Shown piece by piece: positions 1 through 12,834 of a stretch of DNA of 64,000 bases (position 1 is its first letter; every line of letters begins with the position of its first letter). A program made the translations under genes and the position numbers. The notes below the pieces were generated by a model, which was not told the origin of the DNA, ran no database searches, and was given only the letters and a program-made list of their open reading frames with translations. The stretch lies in assembly GCF_036195045.1 (NCBI RefSeq), contig NZ_CP108100.1, forward strand, positions 8,269,112-8,333,111. Reading direction: 5' to 3'. The DNA is from Streptomyces sp. NBC_00236. Lineage in GTDB: Bacteria > Actinomycetota > Actinomycetes > Streptomycetales > Streptomycetaceae.

Positions 1-72
1 GGAGTCCACCCCGGTTCCTGGCGAGTGCGTGACGCGCCCACCGCCACCTCGACGCTCTCCGCGCGCACGGAG

Positions 73-789
73 TTACCAGGCAACGGCTCCCTCGTCGTCG
101 AAGAAGCCGCCTCGGGGGCCTTCGTCGGGCAGTGTCGCGAGGCGAAGGGCGATCGCGGCTCCCTGGTCGGGTGTTCGGTCACCGGCGAATCCGGTGAAGT
201 CGGTTGCGACGTACCCGGGGCATGCCGCGTTCACGATGATGTTCGTGTCGGCGAACCGGCGGGCGTACTGTGCCGTGACGCTGTTGAGCATCGACTTGGA
301 GGGTGCGTAGGCGGCCATGACAGGGCCGGCCTGCAGCGTCAGCGAGCCCATGTTGCTGGACATGTTGACGATCCGGGGCGAGGCGGCGCGGCTGAGCAGC
401 GGGAGCATCGCATTCGTCACCCGTACAACCCCGAAGACGTTCGTTTCCAGGACCGTGCGCAGGACGTCGAGGTCGAGGGTCGTGGGGTCCTGCGCCCCGT
501 CCTCGAACCGGCCGGAGATTCCTGCGTTGTTGACGAGGACGTCGAGTCGCCCAGCCTCCTTCTCGATGCTCGCCGCTGCTGCGGCGGCACTGTCCTCGGA
601 GGTGACATCGAGGGCGACTCCGAAGGCGTTTGTGCCCGTGGCACACAGCCGCGCCACGGCCTCAGCGCGTCGGGCATCGTCACGAGCCCCCACAGCGACG
701 GTGAAGCCAAGGGTTCCGAGCCCCTGAGCGATGGCGAAGCCGATTCCCTTGTTCGCGCCGGTGACCAGCGCTGTCTTGGTGTTGTTCAT
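73..789 (-). CDS. SDR-family NAD(P)-dependent oxidoreductase
   Basis: Short-chain dehydrogenase/reductase of about 238 residues. The N-terminal cofactor motif is TGANKGIG, followed by the LVNNAGISG motif that stabilises the Rossmann fold. The catalytic region shows NMSSNMG and then YAPSK, the family's Tyr-x-x-x-Lys pair. Length is typical for a classical SDR; the substrate cannot be told. Several in-frame starts exist (837, 798, 789). I chose 789 because MNNTK lies directly before the first beta strand. The gene is transcribed divergently from a LysR regulator about 100 bp away, with a LysR-type operator between them, so this regulator probably controls it. Confidence 0.88.
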   Translation of the reverse strand: MNNTKTALVTGANKGIGFAIAQGLGTLGFTVAVGARDDARRAEAVARLCATGTNAFGVALDVTSEDSAAAAAASIEKEAGRLDVLVNNAGISGRFEDGAQDPTTLDLDVLRTVLETNVFGVVRVTNAMLPLLSRAASPRIVNMSSNMGSLTLQAGPVMAAYAPSKSMLNSVTAQYARRFADTNIIVNAACPGYVATDFTGFAGDRTPDQGAAIALRLATLPDEGPRGGFFDDEGAVAW

Positions 790-844
790 GCTGCCCATGC
801 TCAGCGCGTGGCGTCCGTTTCGTCCAATACCGATCAAGTACGTC

Positions 845-865
845 GTGATACCCGGTAGGTATCAC
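845..865. promoter_or_regulatory. LysR-type operator between SDR and lysR genes
   Basis: A perfect inverted repeat with 8-bp arms, GTGATACC and GGTATCAC, separated by 5 bp. Its core ATAC-N7-GTAT satisfies the T-N11-A rule of LysR-type regulators. It lies in the short divergent intergenic region, 20 bp upstream of the lysR start. Confidence 0.75.
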
Positions 866-885
866 AAGGTGGATAGGGTACGGGC

Positions 886-1764
886 ATGGACGACCTGGAA
901 ACCCGTGAGCTGCGGTACTTCGTTGCAGTCGCCGAGGAGCTGCACTTCGGGCGCGCGGCGCAGCGACTGGGGATCGCGCAGCCACCGCTGTCACGGGCCA
1001 TTCGGCAGCTGGAACGCCGGCTCGGCGTCCAGCTCCTGGACCGGGACCGACGAGGGGTGGCCCTCACCGGCGCCGGCGGTGTGCTGCTGCGCGACGCCCG
1101 GGTAGCCCTTGATGCGGTCGCAGCTGCCGCGCGCCGGACCCGGCGGGCCGCGGATCTCCAGCCGCCACTCGTACTGGTGACGAAAGCCGGCGCATCCCAC
1201 GAGCTGCTGCAACGACTCGTCGCCGCGTCGGCAGCCGACACCGACACGGCACCGGTCGAAGTCGTCCTGTGCGAGGTCGGCGAGCAGGCACGGTTCCTGC
1301 GTAGCGGGCGCGCGGATGCGGCCCTCATGCACCGGCCGGTCGACGACCTGGCCGGGTTCGATACCGAGGACCTCTACACCGAAGGCCAAGTCGCCCTCCT
1401 GCCGTCGGGACACCCGCTTGCCGCACGTCCCCGGCTCACCCTCGCGGACGTCAGCAACGTGCCGGATCTTCCCATCGCCCGATGGCCCCGACTCGACGGC
1501 TCCTACCCTGACGGCCCCGGCCCCGAGGTGCACACCCAGTCACAGCTCGCTCAGCTGGTCGCGCTCGGCAAGACCTTGCTCGTCATCCCTGGCTCCAGCC
1601 GCGCCTGGCAGTGGCCCGACCATGTCGCGGTGCCCGTCGTCGACGCCCCGGACATCACGACCGTGCTCGCATGGCCAGCCGGCCACCACTCATCGGCTCT
1701 CGCCGCACTGGTCCGAGCCGCAGCGGGGCTGCGGAACACGCCACCAGCTTCGCCCACGCCCTGA
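886..1764 (+). CDS. LysR-family transcriptional regulator
   Basis: A 292-residue LysR-type regulator. Residues 1-65 form the winged helix-turn-helix, with the family pattern ELRYFVAVAEELHFGRAAQRL followed by QPPLSRAIRQLE. The remainder is the effector-binding domain. The start chosen is the ATG at 886, giving the usual MDDLETREL N-terminus. The gene is divergent to the SDR oxidoreductase, with a T-N11-A palindrome between them. By family analogy it probably autoregulates and controls the SDR in response to a small ligand, which the sequence does not identify. Confidence 0.92.
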   Translation: MDDLETRELRYFVAVAEELHFGRAAQRLGIAQPPLSRAIRQLERRLGVQLLDRDRRGVALTGAGGVLLRDARVALDAVAAAARRTRRAADLQPPLVLVTKAGASHELLQRLVAASAADTDTAPVEVVLCEVGEQARFLRSGRADAALMHRPVDDLAGFDTEDLYTEGQVALLPSGHPLAARPRLTLADVSNVPDLPIARWPRLDGSYPDGPGPEVHTQSQLAQLVALGKTLLVIPGSSRAWQWPDHVAVPVVDAPDITTVLAWPAGHHSSALAALVRAAAGLRNTPPASPTP

Positions 1765-1948
1765 ACTCCTCGCCACCAGCATCCCGGGATGTCGACGGGG
1801 GACCGAACAGAGCTCTACGTCACCAACCTCTGTGAAGAGAACGCCCAGGTGTATTGATCACGAGCGTTGCTGACACACGGGTCCTGATCAAAGGCGAAGG
1901 CCTCCCGCATGGTGGAGCAGTCTACGAACGCACCACACGGAGGACTTC

Positions 1949-2460
1949 GTGTCCCACCGTGATGCCCGGCTGACTGTTCATGGCGGGCGTTGATCCAGCG
2001 TGTCTGTTCCGGCCGCCCGGTCGCGCATGTGGCCGGGGAGAGGGGGATCCCGCGGGCGACCGCTCACAAGTGGGTCCGCCGGTGGCAGGCCGATGTCGAT
2101 TCAGGACTCATCGACCGTTCGAGCCGGCCGCACTGCACCCCCACCGGACGGCTACCGAAACGGAGGCTGCTGTCTGGGATCTGCGGCAGTCCCGCAAGCT
2201 CGGTCCTGCCTGAATCGGCCCGATCCTCGGACTGCCCGCCTCGACGGTGCACCGGATTCTGACCCGTCACGGCCCGAACCGTCTGGCCCGTCACGGCCCG
2301 AACCGTCTGGCCTGGGTGGACCGGCCGACCGGCGAGCCGATACGCCGCTACGAACGCAGCCGGCCCGGCGAGCCGGGCCGTCGACATCAGGAAGCTCGGC
2401 AGCATCCCTGACGGCGGCGGCTGGCACACGGTCGGCAGAACAGGTCCTGGCGGTCTTCAG
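1949..2460 (+). pseudogene. IS481-family transposase remnant
   Basis: Fragments in three frames spell out an IS481-type transposase. They are a start reading SHRDARLTVHG, then QRVCSGRPVAHVAGERGI and TAHKWVRRWQAD (helix-turn-helix), then LRQSRKLGPA, then the TGEPIRRYERSRPGE segment that normally precedes the DDE domain. At least two frameshifts (near 1985 and 2200) break the frame, and the catalytic domain is missing after about 2460. A 24-bp direct duplication lies inside it. The stretch from 2460 to 2760 shows no recognisable gene. Non-functional relic. Confidence 0.75.
2263..2310 (+). repeat. perfect 24-bp tandem duplication in IS481 relic
   Basis: Two identical 24-bp copies lie back to back (2263-2286 and 2287-2310), each starting CCCGTCACGG. 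The unit length keeps the frame, so it duplicates eight codons of the transposase relic. It looks like a slippage or replication-error product. Confidence 0.85.
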
Positions 2461-2762
2461 GGATCTGCGCGATGGGGCAGACCGCGACTTGGTCGGGATA
2501 CTCGACGAGAGGTCTCACCGCCCGGGCACGCCTGCATGCGGGACGCGCGCTGCTCGGCGACCCGGCGCTCGCCCCGCCCGAGCCGCCGCTCCTCGGCGAT
2601 CCGAGAAGTCCGGCAGCTGACGCGGAGCGGCGGCGCGCATGCCGGTCCCGGGCCGCCAATACGGCGGCGACCCGGGACCATCAGCGATGTTTTCCTGGAG
2701 GGGCGAATCAAGCCGTACCGCAGGCCGTCATTGCTTCGCTCCTTCGTCCGTGACAGGTCCCC

Positions 2763-6619
<3,857 letters not shown>

Positions 6620-6752
6620 CCCTTCCGGGCAACGGCTGCGGCCTGGATGCGGTACGGTCCGCGAGCTTGTGGCAGGCGTGGCACGCCACGACCAGAGCGC
6701 CCCGCTGATGACGCTCACCGTTTCCGGGAACGCCGGTCGATCGGCCGGCCTG

Positions 6753-6797
6753 CTGTGTCCGTCTGCCCTCGGCGAAGGCGAGGGCAGACGGACACAG
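6753..6797. terminator. Strong hairpin terminator after abfB
   Basis: A perfect 19-bp inverted repeat, CTGTGTCCGTCTGCCCTCG and its complement, with a 7-base loop. There is no T-tract, which is common for Streptomyces terminators. It lies 133 bp after the arabinofuranosidase stop. Confidence 0.8.
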
Positions 6798-7153
6798 CGT
6801 CAGGCGCCGGTCAGTGGGCGGGCAGCCCGAACCTCCTGGCTGATGGATGAGGCAGACCGGTACAAGGAAGCCCTCGCCCACGCGCGACGCTGCCGACGGA
6901 TCTGCACGGACTGACATCCAGCACTGTGTGGATCTGGAGCAGTCGGGGACAGGTCGAAGAGCTCTTGGCCGGGTCCGGGCAGGTACCGACGTGGAGGCGT
7001 GGGAGGCGGCCACGCCTCCACGTCAGGCACGGACGGGCCGAGGAAGCGATGGACAGCATGCCCTCCATCGCCGATCTCCGCGCAGCCGGCCGGTGGGGAT
7101 AGCGGCGGTCAGGGTGACGGCCAGGCTGCGCACTTGGAGCCCTCCCACGGCCT
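6798..7153. other. Non-coding stretch, no gene seen
   Basis: Between the hairpin and the end of the DUF6193 gene no frame has coding character on either strand. Just before the hairpin, on the minus strand around 6660-6720, there is a short ACHACHKLAD-like string that may be a decayed zinc-binding C-terminus. It is too short to call. Confidence 0.4.
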
Positions 7154-7885
7154 TCAAGATCGTGGGGCAGCGTCGTCGGGAAGACCCTCGATAATGACCA
7201 CCACGGCTTCTGCCGCACTGTCCAGCTCGTGCAGCCGTCCATCGGCCAACCGCACCCGGTACCGGCCGTTCCCGAGCGGCATGGCTCGCGGCAAATCATG
7301 ACAGATGGGCGGCGCGGCCCGGCGGCTGAAGGTGAGCCAGTGCATGCTCCGTCCCGGCGACAGCGCCCGAAGCCGCTCGTGTTCGAAGGCGGCTTCGACG
7401 AGGTCGAGCAACCCGGTGTCCGGCGTGCGCGCGGCGGCCTTGCGCAGCTGGCGCCACCGCACCGGCACAGCCTCGCCGCGCTCGTGGGCCCTGGCCAGAT
7501 CCCAGGTCTGCAGGAAGGGCCACTGGGCGATGAGTTCGCCCACTCGCGGTCGCTGCAGCCAGGAGTGCAGTGCCCCGACGACCTTGGTCAGATTCGGGGT
7601 ACTCCCGGAAGCCATGTGGACGCCGTCGGTCCAGCAGTCGACGATGAAGCAACGTTCATCGAGCGCCATCAGGACGTACGCCGAGTGGCTGTCGGATGCC
7701 ACACACGCGGCCACGTGGCGCCAGCCCGGTGAGGACGTGAGCTCGACCAGGAGCCGGTGGCCCGCACCATCGGCCACCTCCTGCAGAGCGTTCTGCAGGG
7801 AACCCGCCTGGACGACCTCGGGATAGAGCGTCACGTAGTTCTGCATGGGGTCGTGCGGCGCCGCGCCGCCGGGAAGCTCGTACAT
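7154..7885 (-). CDS. DUF6193 family protein
   Basis: A 243-residue cytoplasmic protein of the Streptomyces DUF6193 family, which databases often annotate as associated with natural product biosynthesis without a demonstrated function. Recognisable stretches are LYPEVVQAGSLQNALQ, HRLLVELTSSPGWRHVAAC, and WPFLQTWDLARAHERGEAV followed by RWRQL. I placed the start at the ATG at 7885 (MYELPGG). The frame stays open further upstream, but there it runs out of frame across another coding fragment. It has no operon partner. Confidence 0.75.
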   Translation of the reverse strand: MYELPGGAAPHDPMQNYVTLYPEVVQAGSLQNALQEVADGAGHRLLVELTSSPGWRHVAACVASDSHSAYVLMALDERCFIVDCWTDGVHMASGSTPNLTKVVGALHSWLQRPRVGELIAQWPFLQTWDLARAHERGEAVPVRWRQLRKAAARTPDTGLLDLVEAAFEHERLRALSPGRSMHWLTFSRRAAPPICHDLPRAMPLGNGRYRVRLADGRLHELDSAAEAVVVIIEGLPDDAAPRS

Positions 7886-8062
7886 ACCATCGAGATTGCC
7901 AGGACGGCGGACGGCCAGCACCGCTGCTCGCCAACTTCCGTAGACGCAGGCCGCGGTCCTCCGCCAGCGGACGGAAGCCGAAGTAGTTGCGGATTCCGAA
8001 GAGCGACGCCAGAGCGTCATAGTCATTGCCGGAGTTGAGGAGCCAGACATCGATGGCGGACT
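7886..8062 (-). pseudogene. Coding fragment upstream of DUF6193, unknown family
   Basis: In a frame different from the DUF6193 gene, the minus strand from about 8062 to 7950 reads like real protein (NSGNDYDALASLFGI, then NYFGFRPLAEDRG). There is no start codon, and an in-frame stop lies just upstream. This suggests the 3' remnant of a lost gene that once preceded the DUF6193 gene. I do not recognise the family. Confidence 0.45.
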
Positions 8063-8113
8063 GCCAGCGGAGTCCTCGTCATCAAGACCCCGAGATGTGC
8101 TCCCGGATTGCAC

Positions 8114-8645
8114 TCAACCATCCCGCTGAAATCGGTAGACATGCACGAAGTCTGCTGCCGGGGACGGGATCCGTTTTCCGATTCGCCTCGCAGCAGTGGT
8201 TGGTCATGACCTCGGTCTCTCGTTCATCGACAGTGTGCCCAGAAGTGGATCACGGTCTGTGATGATCGCCCAGTGGTGCGTGGAGATCTGACAGACGGCA
8301 CCTGCCCGCATTTACGTGCAGTTTGTCTGTCAAGGCCAACGGCCGGGCTCCGCCGCACGAGGTGCTACATGGACCCTGAGCGCACTACCTCACCTCGGTG
8401 GAGCGTGCTTGCTTGGCGCCCGACTGTGCAGGTCAGCCTCGATGAACGCTTCGGCCGCGGCGGATGCCGACCGGAAGGTTGCGCGGGCGGAGAAGGCAAT
8501 TCCGTAACTGTCTGACGCACTCTTGATCACGCCACCTCCCCCTGAGCCCCGACTGATCTCCGAGGCCGGACAGGATGAGTCCACCATCCACCTGAGGCCC
8601 GGAGCGGTGTTTCCTGCTCGGGCTCGGCACTCAGAGGATCCACCT
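8114..8645. other. Intergenic region, no confident gene
   Basis: No frame gives a convincing protein. A 65-codon minus-strand frame at 8390-8587 has a plausible helical C-terminal half rich in Ala and Ser, but no recognisable motif or start signal. The ribosome binding site AGAGGA of the downstream lipoprotein gene lies near the right end. Confidence 0.4.
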
Positions 8646-9307
8646 GTGTTTCATCGCCGGACTGCACCCCTGACTCTGGTGCTTTTGGGGCTGGTGCTCT
8701 CCGCATGCTCCTCGAGCCAGCCCGCACCACGGGAGAGTGGCCCGCAGGTGGTCCGCGATCGGCTGGCCGCAGCCGGCGACGCCGTGTACTCAGCCGAGCT
8801 CAGGGCCATCACGCAGTCGGGGACCAGACGACTGCAGCTCATGGAGGGGCGGGTCAACCTCAACGCGCCCCTCACAGGACGCATGACGGACACAACCGAG
8901 CAGCACACCGAAGACGTCGTGATCACCCGCCAGAAGGTGTACCGGCGTGCCACCGGAACTCACGGGCCATGGCAACAGTTCCCTGCGTCGGCGGCAAAGG
9001 GGGGCATCCTCGCGGACCGGCTCCCGCAGTACGTGCGGCTCATGCTCGCGCACAGCGCCTTCGTGCACCAGGACAGCGAACCTCTACGCGTATCGGCCCG
9101 CCTCATCCCGAAAGACGTCGAATCAGTCGACAGGACAGTCGGGCGTAACCTGCGACCCTCGACGCAGATGCATGGATCGACAACGAGGGCCGAGTCGTGC
9201 GCGTACGCCAGAAAATCCACTTCGTCTCCGACTCCGACATTGAAGCGACGATCACGTTCACCGACTTCAAGAACCCCACACGGGTCAACGCACCCGCTGC
9301 ACCCTGA
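8646..9307 (+). pseudogene. Lipoprotein with LppX/LolA-like features, frameshifted
   Basis: Starts at GTG 8646 with AGAGGA upstream. The signal peptide ends in the lipobox LSAC, so the mature protein would be lipid-anchored on the outside of the membrane. The body resembles small actinobacterial lipoproteins of the LolA/LppX fold (substrate-binding barrel), with repeated strands such as VVITRQKVYRR. Near 9150 the frame breaks. The continuation AWIDNEGRVVRVRQKIHF, and then the true end NPTRVNAPAAP, is in another frame and stops at 9307. One missing base would repair it, so this is a pseudogene or a sequencing error. Confidence 0.7.
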
Positions 9308-9543
9308 GTACCAGCCGGCCACCGCGCGGCCTGCTGCGCCGCGCAGCTGGTGATGGACCCGACGATACTGAGCGCCTGTCTGCCCAGGAGCTCCCTGACT
9401 TTGCGAACACGATGTAGGGAAGTCGCGGCAGCCGTATCCGGCGCCTGGTGACAATTGCTGACGCCTGCTTTTGAGAAAGACCTCTTCGCTTTGTGCGCGA
9501 CATCTGCAGTGTGCACACTCTGTGCGCTGCCCACGCGTCCGCG

Positions 9544-10857
9544 TCAGCCGCTGCGTCGGCGAGTGCGGAGTGCGGCCCAGTGCCGTAGCCGTTCGCTGAT
9601 CTGGGCTTCGTAACCGTTGCGGGTGGGCTGGTAGTAGGTCTCGTGGTCCATGTCGTCGGGGAAGTAGTCGGCTCCGGAGAAGCCGTCCTTGGTGTCGGGG
9701 TCGTACTGGTAGTCCTTGCCGTAGCCGAGGTTCTTCATCAGCCGGGTCGGGGCGTTGAGGATGTGTGCGGGCGGCATGAGTGAGCCGGTGCGGCGGGCGG
9801 CGCGGTGGGCCGCGTTGAAGCCGCGGTGGACGGCGATGGACTTGGGGGCGGTGGCGAGGTACACGACGGCCTGGGCGATCGCCAACTCGCCCTCGGGGGA
9901 GCCGAGTCGCTCGTACACGTCCCAGGCGGCGAGGGCCTGCTGGATGGCGTGCGGGTCGGCGATGCCGATGTCTTCGTTGGCGAAGCGGACCAGGCGGCGG
10001 GCGACGAACAGGGGGTCCTCGCCGCCGTCGAGCATGCGGGCGAGCCAGTACAGGGCCGCGTCCGGGTCGGAGCCGCGCATCGACTTGTGGAGCGCGGAGA
10101 TCAGGTTGTAGTGGCCTTCCTGCGCCTTGTCGTACAGCGGGACACGCTGCTGGATGTGGTGGGCGAGGGCGGCGGTGTCCAGGGGGGTGCCGGGGTCCGG
10201 GAGGGCCTGGAGCTGTTCGGCGATGTTGAGGAGGTAGCGGCCGTCGCCGTCGGCCATGGCGATCAGGGCGCGGCGGGCGTCGTCGGCCAGGGGCAGCCGG
10301 TGGCCGGTGAGGCCCTCGGCACGGTCGAGGAGGGTGGACAGGGCGGCTTCGTCGAGGCGTTTGAGGACGAGGACCTGGGTGCGGGAGAGGAGGGCGCCGT
10401 TGAGTTCGAAGCTGGGGTTCTCGGTGGTGGCGCCGATCAGGGTGATCGTGCCGTCCTCGACGTAGGGCAGGAAGCTGTCCTGCTGGGCGCGGTTGAAGCG
10501 GTGGATCTCGTCGACGAACAGCAGGGTGCCCTGGCCGATGGTGCGCCGGCTGCGGGCGGCGCCGAAGACCTTGCGCAGGTCGGCCACGCCGGAGAAGGTG
10601 GCCGACACCGGTTCGAAGGCCAGGTTGCTGCCGTCCGCGAGGAGGCGGGCGATGGTCGTCTTCCCCACGCCCGGCGGGCCCCACAGGATGGCGGAGCCGA
10701 GGCGCTGCTGGGCGACCATGCGGCCCAGCGGGGCGTCCGGGGCCAGGAGGTGGTCCTGCCCGACGACCTCATCCAGCTGGGTGGGGCGCAGGCGGTCGGC
10801 GAGTGGCCGGGCGGGCTCCTCGTCGAAGAGTGGCAGGGGCGATTCGGTCGGTTCCAT
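9544..10857 (-). CDS. rarA: Replication-associated recombination protein RarA
   Basis: AAA+ ATPase of the RarA/MgsA family, acting at stalled replication forks. It has 437 residues. Walker A GPPGVGKTT is at 60-68 and Walker B LLFVDE at 112-117. The conserved RFNRAQQD sensor region and the C-terminal tetramerisation part with LMKNLGYGKDYQYDPD are also present. I chose the ATG at 10857 (MEPTESPLP), since the open frame upstream overlaps the neighbouring gene. It lies about 100 bp downstream of two MmcQ/YjbR genes in the same direction. Confidence 0.95.
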   Translation of the reverse strand: MEPTESPLPLFDEEPARPLADRLRPTQLDEVVGQDHLLAPDAPLGRMVAQQRLGSAILWGPPGVGKTTIARLLADGSNLAFEPVSATFSGVADLRKVFGAARSRRTIGQGTLLFVDEIHRFNRAQQDSFLPYVEDGTITLIGATTENPSFELNGALLSRTQVLVLKRLDEAALSTLLDRAEGLTGHRLPLADDARRALIAMADGDGRYLLNIAEQLQALPDPGTPLDTAALAHHIQQRVPLYDKAQEGHYNLISALHKSMRGSDPDAALYWLARMLDGGEDPLFVARRLVRFANEDIGIADPHAIQQALAAWDVYERLGSPEGELAIAQAVVYLATAPKSIAVHRGFNAAHRAARRTGSLMPPAHILNAPTRLMKNLGYGKDYQYDPDTKDGFSGADYFPDDMDHETYYQPTRNGYEAQISERLRHWAALRTRRRSG

Positions 10858-10957
10858 CGGTCTCTTCGATCGCAGGCAAAGATGTGCGGGCGTGGCGAGC
10901 CTTGCACGGGGCACTGACAGACGTGGGCTCAGCGGCTCGTGGGCGCGCTTGTGGTTC

Positions 10958-11326
10958 TCATCGGGGACGGGGGCGGTCGCGCCTGGGCAGCCGCTCGACG
11001 GCCAGGTCGTAGGAATCCTCGACTGCGCTGGTGACCAGCCGCTTGGTGATGCCGGGGCCCGGTCCGAGCGAGATCCAGTGCCGTTTGTCGAGGTAGCGGC
11101 CTGGTGTGATCGAGGCATAGCCGTGCACCTGCGCCCGGGCGTGTTCGGGTTCGCACTTGACCGTGACGATCTGCTCGTCCGGGTCGTCGGTGACGATCAG
11201 GAACACCTTGCCCGCGACCTTGTACACGTCCAGGTGCTGGGTGAACGGGTAGCCGTGGTCCGTCCCGGGCAGCGCGAGGGCCGCCTCGCGGGCGGTGTCC
11301 TGGAGGCGGTCGCCGGCCGCGCTCAC
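10958..11326 (-). CDS. MmcQ/YjbR family protein (second copy)
   Basis: A 122-residue protein of the MmcQ/YjbR family, a small CyaY-like fold often annotated as DNA-binding without a firm role. Typical features are the HGYPF segment, DVYKVAGKVF, and RYLDKRHWISL near the end. It starts with GTG at 11326, overlapping the stop of the upstream paralogue by four bases (GTGA), so the pair is translationally coupled. It is about 25-30% like its neighbour by eye, suggesting an old tandem duplication. Confidence 0.88.
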   Translation of the reverse strand: MSAAGDRLQDTAREAALALPGTDHGYPFTQHLDVYKVAGKVFLIVTDDPDEQIVTVKCEPEHARAQVHGYASITPGRYLDKRHWISLGPGPGITKRLVTSAVEDSYDLAVERLPRRDRPRPR

Positions 11327-11718
11327 CGGGCCGCCCGCGTGCTGGTGCCGTAGGTGTGCGGGTCGACGGGCTGCTCGGTCTTGGGCAGCCGGGCGACGAC
11401 GAGTCGGTAGGAGTCGGTGACGAGCTCTTTGACGAGTTCCTTGTCGACGCCGTCCCCGCCCTCCAGGGTGATCCAGTGCTTCTTGTTCATGTGGTAACCG
11501 GGGGTGATGTGGCTGTACTGCTCCCGCAGGGCGTGGGCCTCGCCGGGGTCCGCCTTGAGGATCACGACGGGTCTCCCCGGGACCTCGGTCATCAGCATGA
11601 ACACCTTGCCGCGCACCTTGAAGACCTCCCAGTCGTCGCCGAAGGGATGGTCCAGCTGCGATCCGGGGAGCTCTTCAGCGCGGTCGGCGGCGGTCTTGTG
11701 CAGGATCGTTCCGTTCAC
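11323..11718 (-). CDS. MmcQ/YjbR family protein (first copy)
   Basis: A 131-residue MmcQ/YjbR family member, with HPFGDDWEVFKVRGKVF and the family signature GYHMNKKHWITL. It starts at GTG 11718 with AGGAAGG upstream. It is the first gene of a coupled pair, followed by rarA. Its promoter region is shared with the divergent AraC-family gene. The function is not known beyond the fold. Confidence 0.88.
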   Translation of the reverse strand: MNGTILHKTAADRAEELPGSQLDHPFGDDWEVFKVRGKVFMLMTEVPGRPVVILKADPGEAHALREQYSHITPGYHMNKKHWITLEGGDGVDKELVKELVTDSYRLVVARLPKTEQPVDPHTYGTSTRAAR

Positions 11719-11769
11719 GGGGCGTTGCCTTCCTCACGGGTGGTCGCGGCAGCTCACCCCATTCTTCCT

Positions 11770-11797
11770 TTGAAGCTGACAAATAGGGCGGTAGGCT
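11770..11797 (+). promoter_or_regulatory. Candidate promoter of the AraC-family gene
   Basis: TTGAAG (11770-11775) and TAGGCT (11792-11797) are spaced by 16 bp and would start transcription very close to the GTG/ATG at 11806-11809, giving a leaderless mRNA. The whole segment around CTGACAAAT is repeated at 17,228-17,286. Confidence 0.5.
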
Positions 11798-11808
11798 GCG
11801 GACACGTG

Positions 11809-12834
11809 ATGGTCGACAGGCGATACCCCAGCCCGAGCGGACCGGCCACGTCGACCGCGGTTTCGCTGTACGGCTTCCAGCCCCCGGTCGGCACTCCGTA
11901 CGGCCTTGAGGTGAGTACCGTCGAGGACTTCTTCGCCCAGCACGACGACTGGCCGTGGAACCCGCCCCGTCCCGGCCGCGCCACGTTCCACTACCTCATC
12001 GCCGTCACCGAGGGCGAATTGCGGCACGACGTCGACCACATCACGCGGACCGTCACCCCCGGCCAGTGGCTGTGGGTGCGCCAGGGGCACGCGCAGTGCT
12101 GGCACCCGCCAGGCGCGGCCCGCGGCCCGTTCATCCTGTTCGAACCGGACGTGCTGCGGTCCGACATCGCCCGCCTGCTGGCCCCGCTCACCGCACACGA
12201 CGCTCCTGCCGTGCTGAGCCCGCACCCCGATGACGCCGCCTGGCTCCAGCGGACGGCACTCCAGCTTCTGGACGAACACCGCGCACTCGGGCGCCGCCCC
12301 CTCGGCATCCACCACGCCCTGCGGCGCAGCCTGCTCGAATCGCTGCTGCTGCGCCTCGCCAACGCCCCCGGGATCACCCCCGCCGACACGAGTGCCGGCA
12401 GGAGCCGTGGGGACGCCTACGGACGGTTCACGGACGCCCTGGAGCTGCACTTCCGCGAACTGCACCGGGCCGCGGACTACGCCGAGTTGCTCGGCTGCTC
12501 GGTCCGCACCCTCAGCCGCGCCGCCCGGGAAACCACCGGCAAGGGAGTGCGTGAGCTCATCGACCAGCGGCGCCTGCTCGAAGCCCGGCGCCTGCTGGGC
12601 AGCGCCCGATGGGATGCCCGGTCCGTGGCCGACCACCTCGGCTTCACCGACCCCGCGAACTTCGGCCGCTTCTTCCGCGACCGCACCGGCCTCACCCCGG
12701 CCGCCTTCGCGGCCCGCGCGGTGAGGACCGAAACGCGTGACGGAAACGCAGCGCAGGCCCCTTGCCCGTCAGGCGGCGATGACTCCGGGCGCGGTCAGTC
12801 CGTGGTGAAACTGGACAGCAGCGCAGCGGGATAG
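11809..12834 (+). CDS. AraC-family transcriptional regulator
   Basis: A 341-residue regulator. An N-terminal cupin-like sensor domain (about 50-200, with HDVDHITRTVTPGQWLWV) is followed by a C-terminal double helix-turn-helix. The latter shows YAELLGCSVRTLSRA for the first helix pair and SVADHLGFTDPANFGRFFRDRTGLTP for the second. The start is ATG 11809, with GTG 11806 as an in-frame alternative. The gene converges on the aldo/keto reductase with a 40-bp overlap of their 3' ends. The inducer is unknown. Confidence 0.9.
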   Translation: MVDRRYPSPSGPATSTAVSLYGFQPPVGTPYGLEVSTVEDFFAQHDDWPWNPPRPGRATFHYLIAVTEGELRHDVDHITRTVTPGQWLWVRQGHAQCWHPPGAARGPFILFEPDVLRSDIARLLAPLTAHDAPAVLSPHPDDAAWLQRTALQLLDEHRALGRRPLGIHHALRRSLLESLLLRLANAPGITPADTSAGRSRGDAYGRFTDALELHFRELHRAADYAELLGCSVRTLSRAARETTGKGVRELIDQRRLLEARRLLGSARWDARSVADHLGFTDPANFGRFFRDRTGLTPAAFAARAVRTETRDGNAAQAPCPSGGDDSGRGQSVVKLDSSAAG

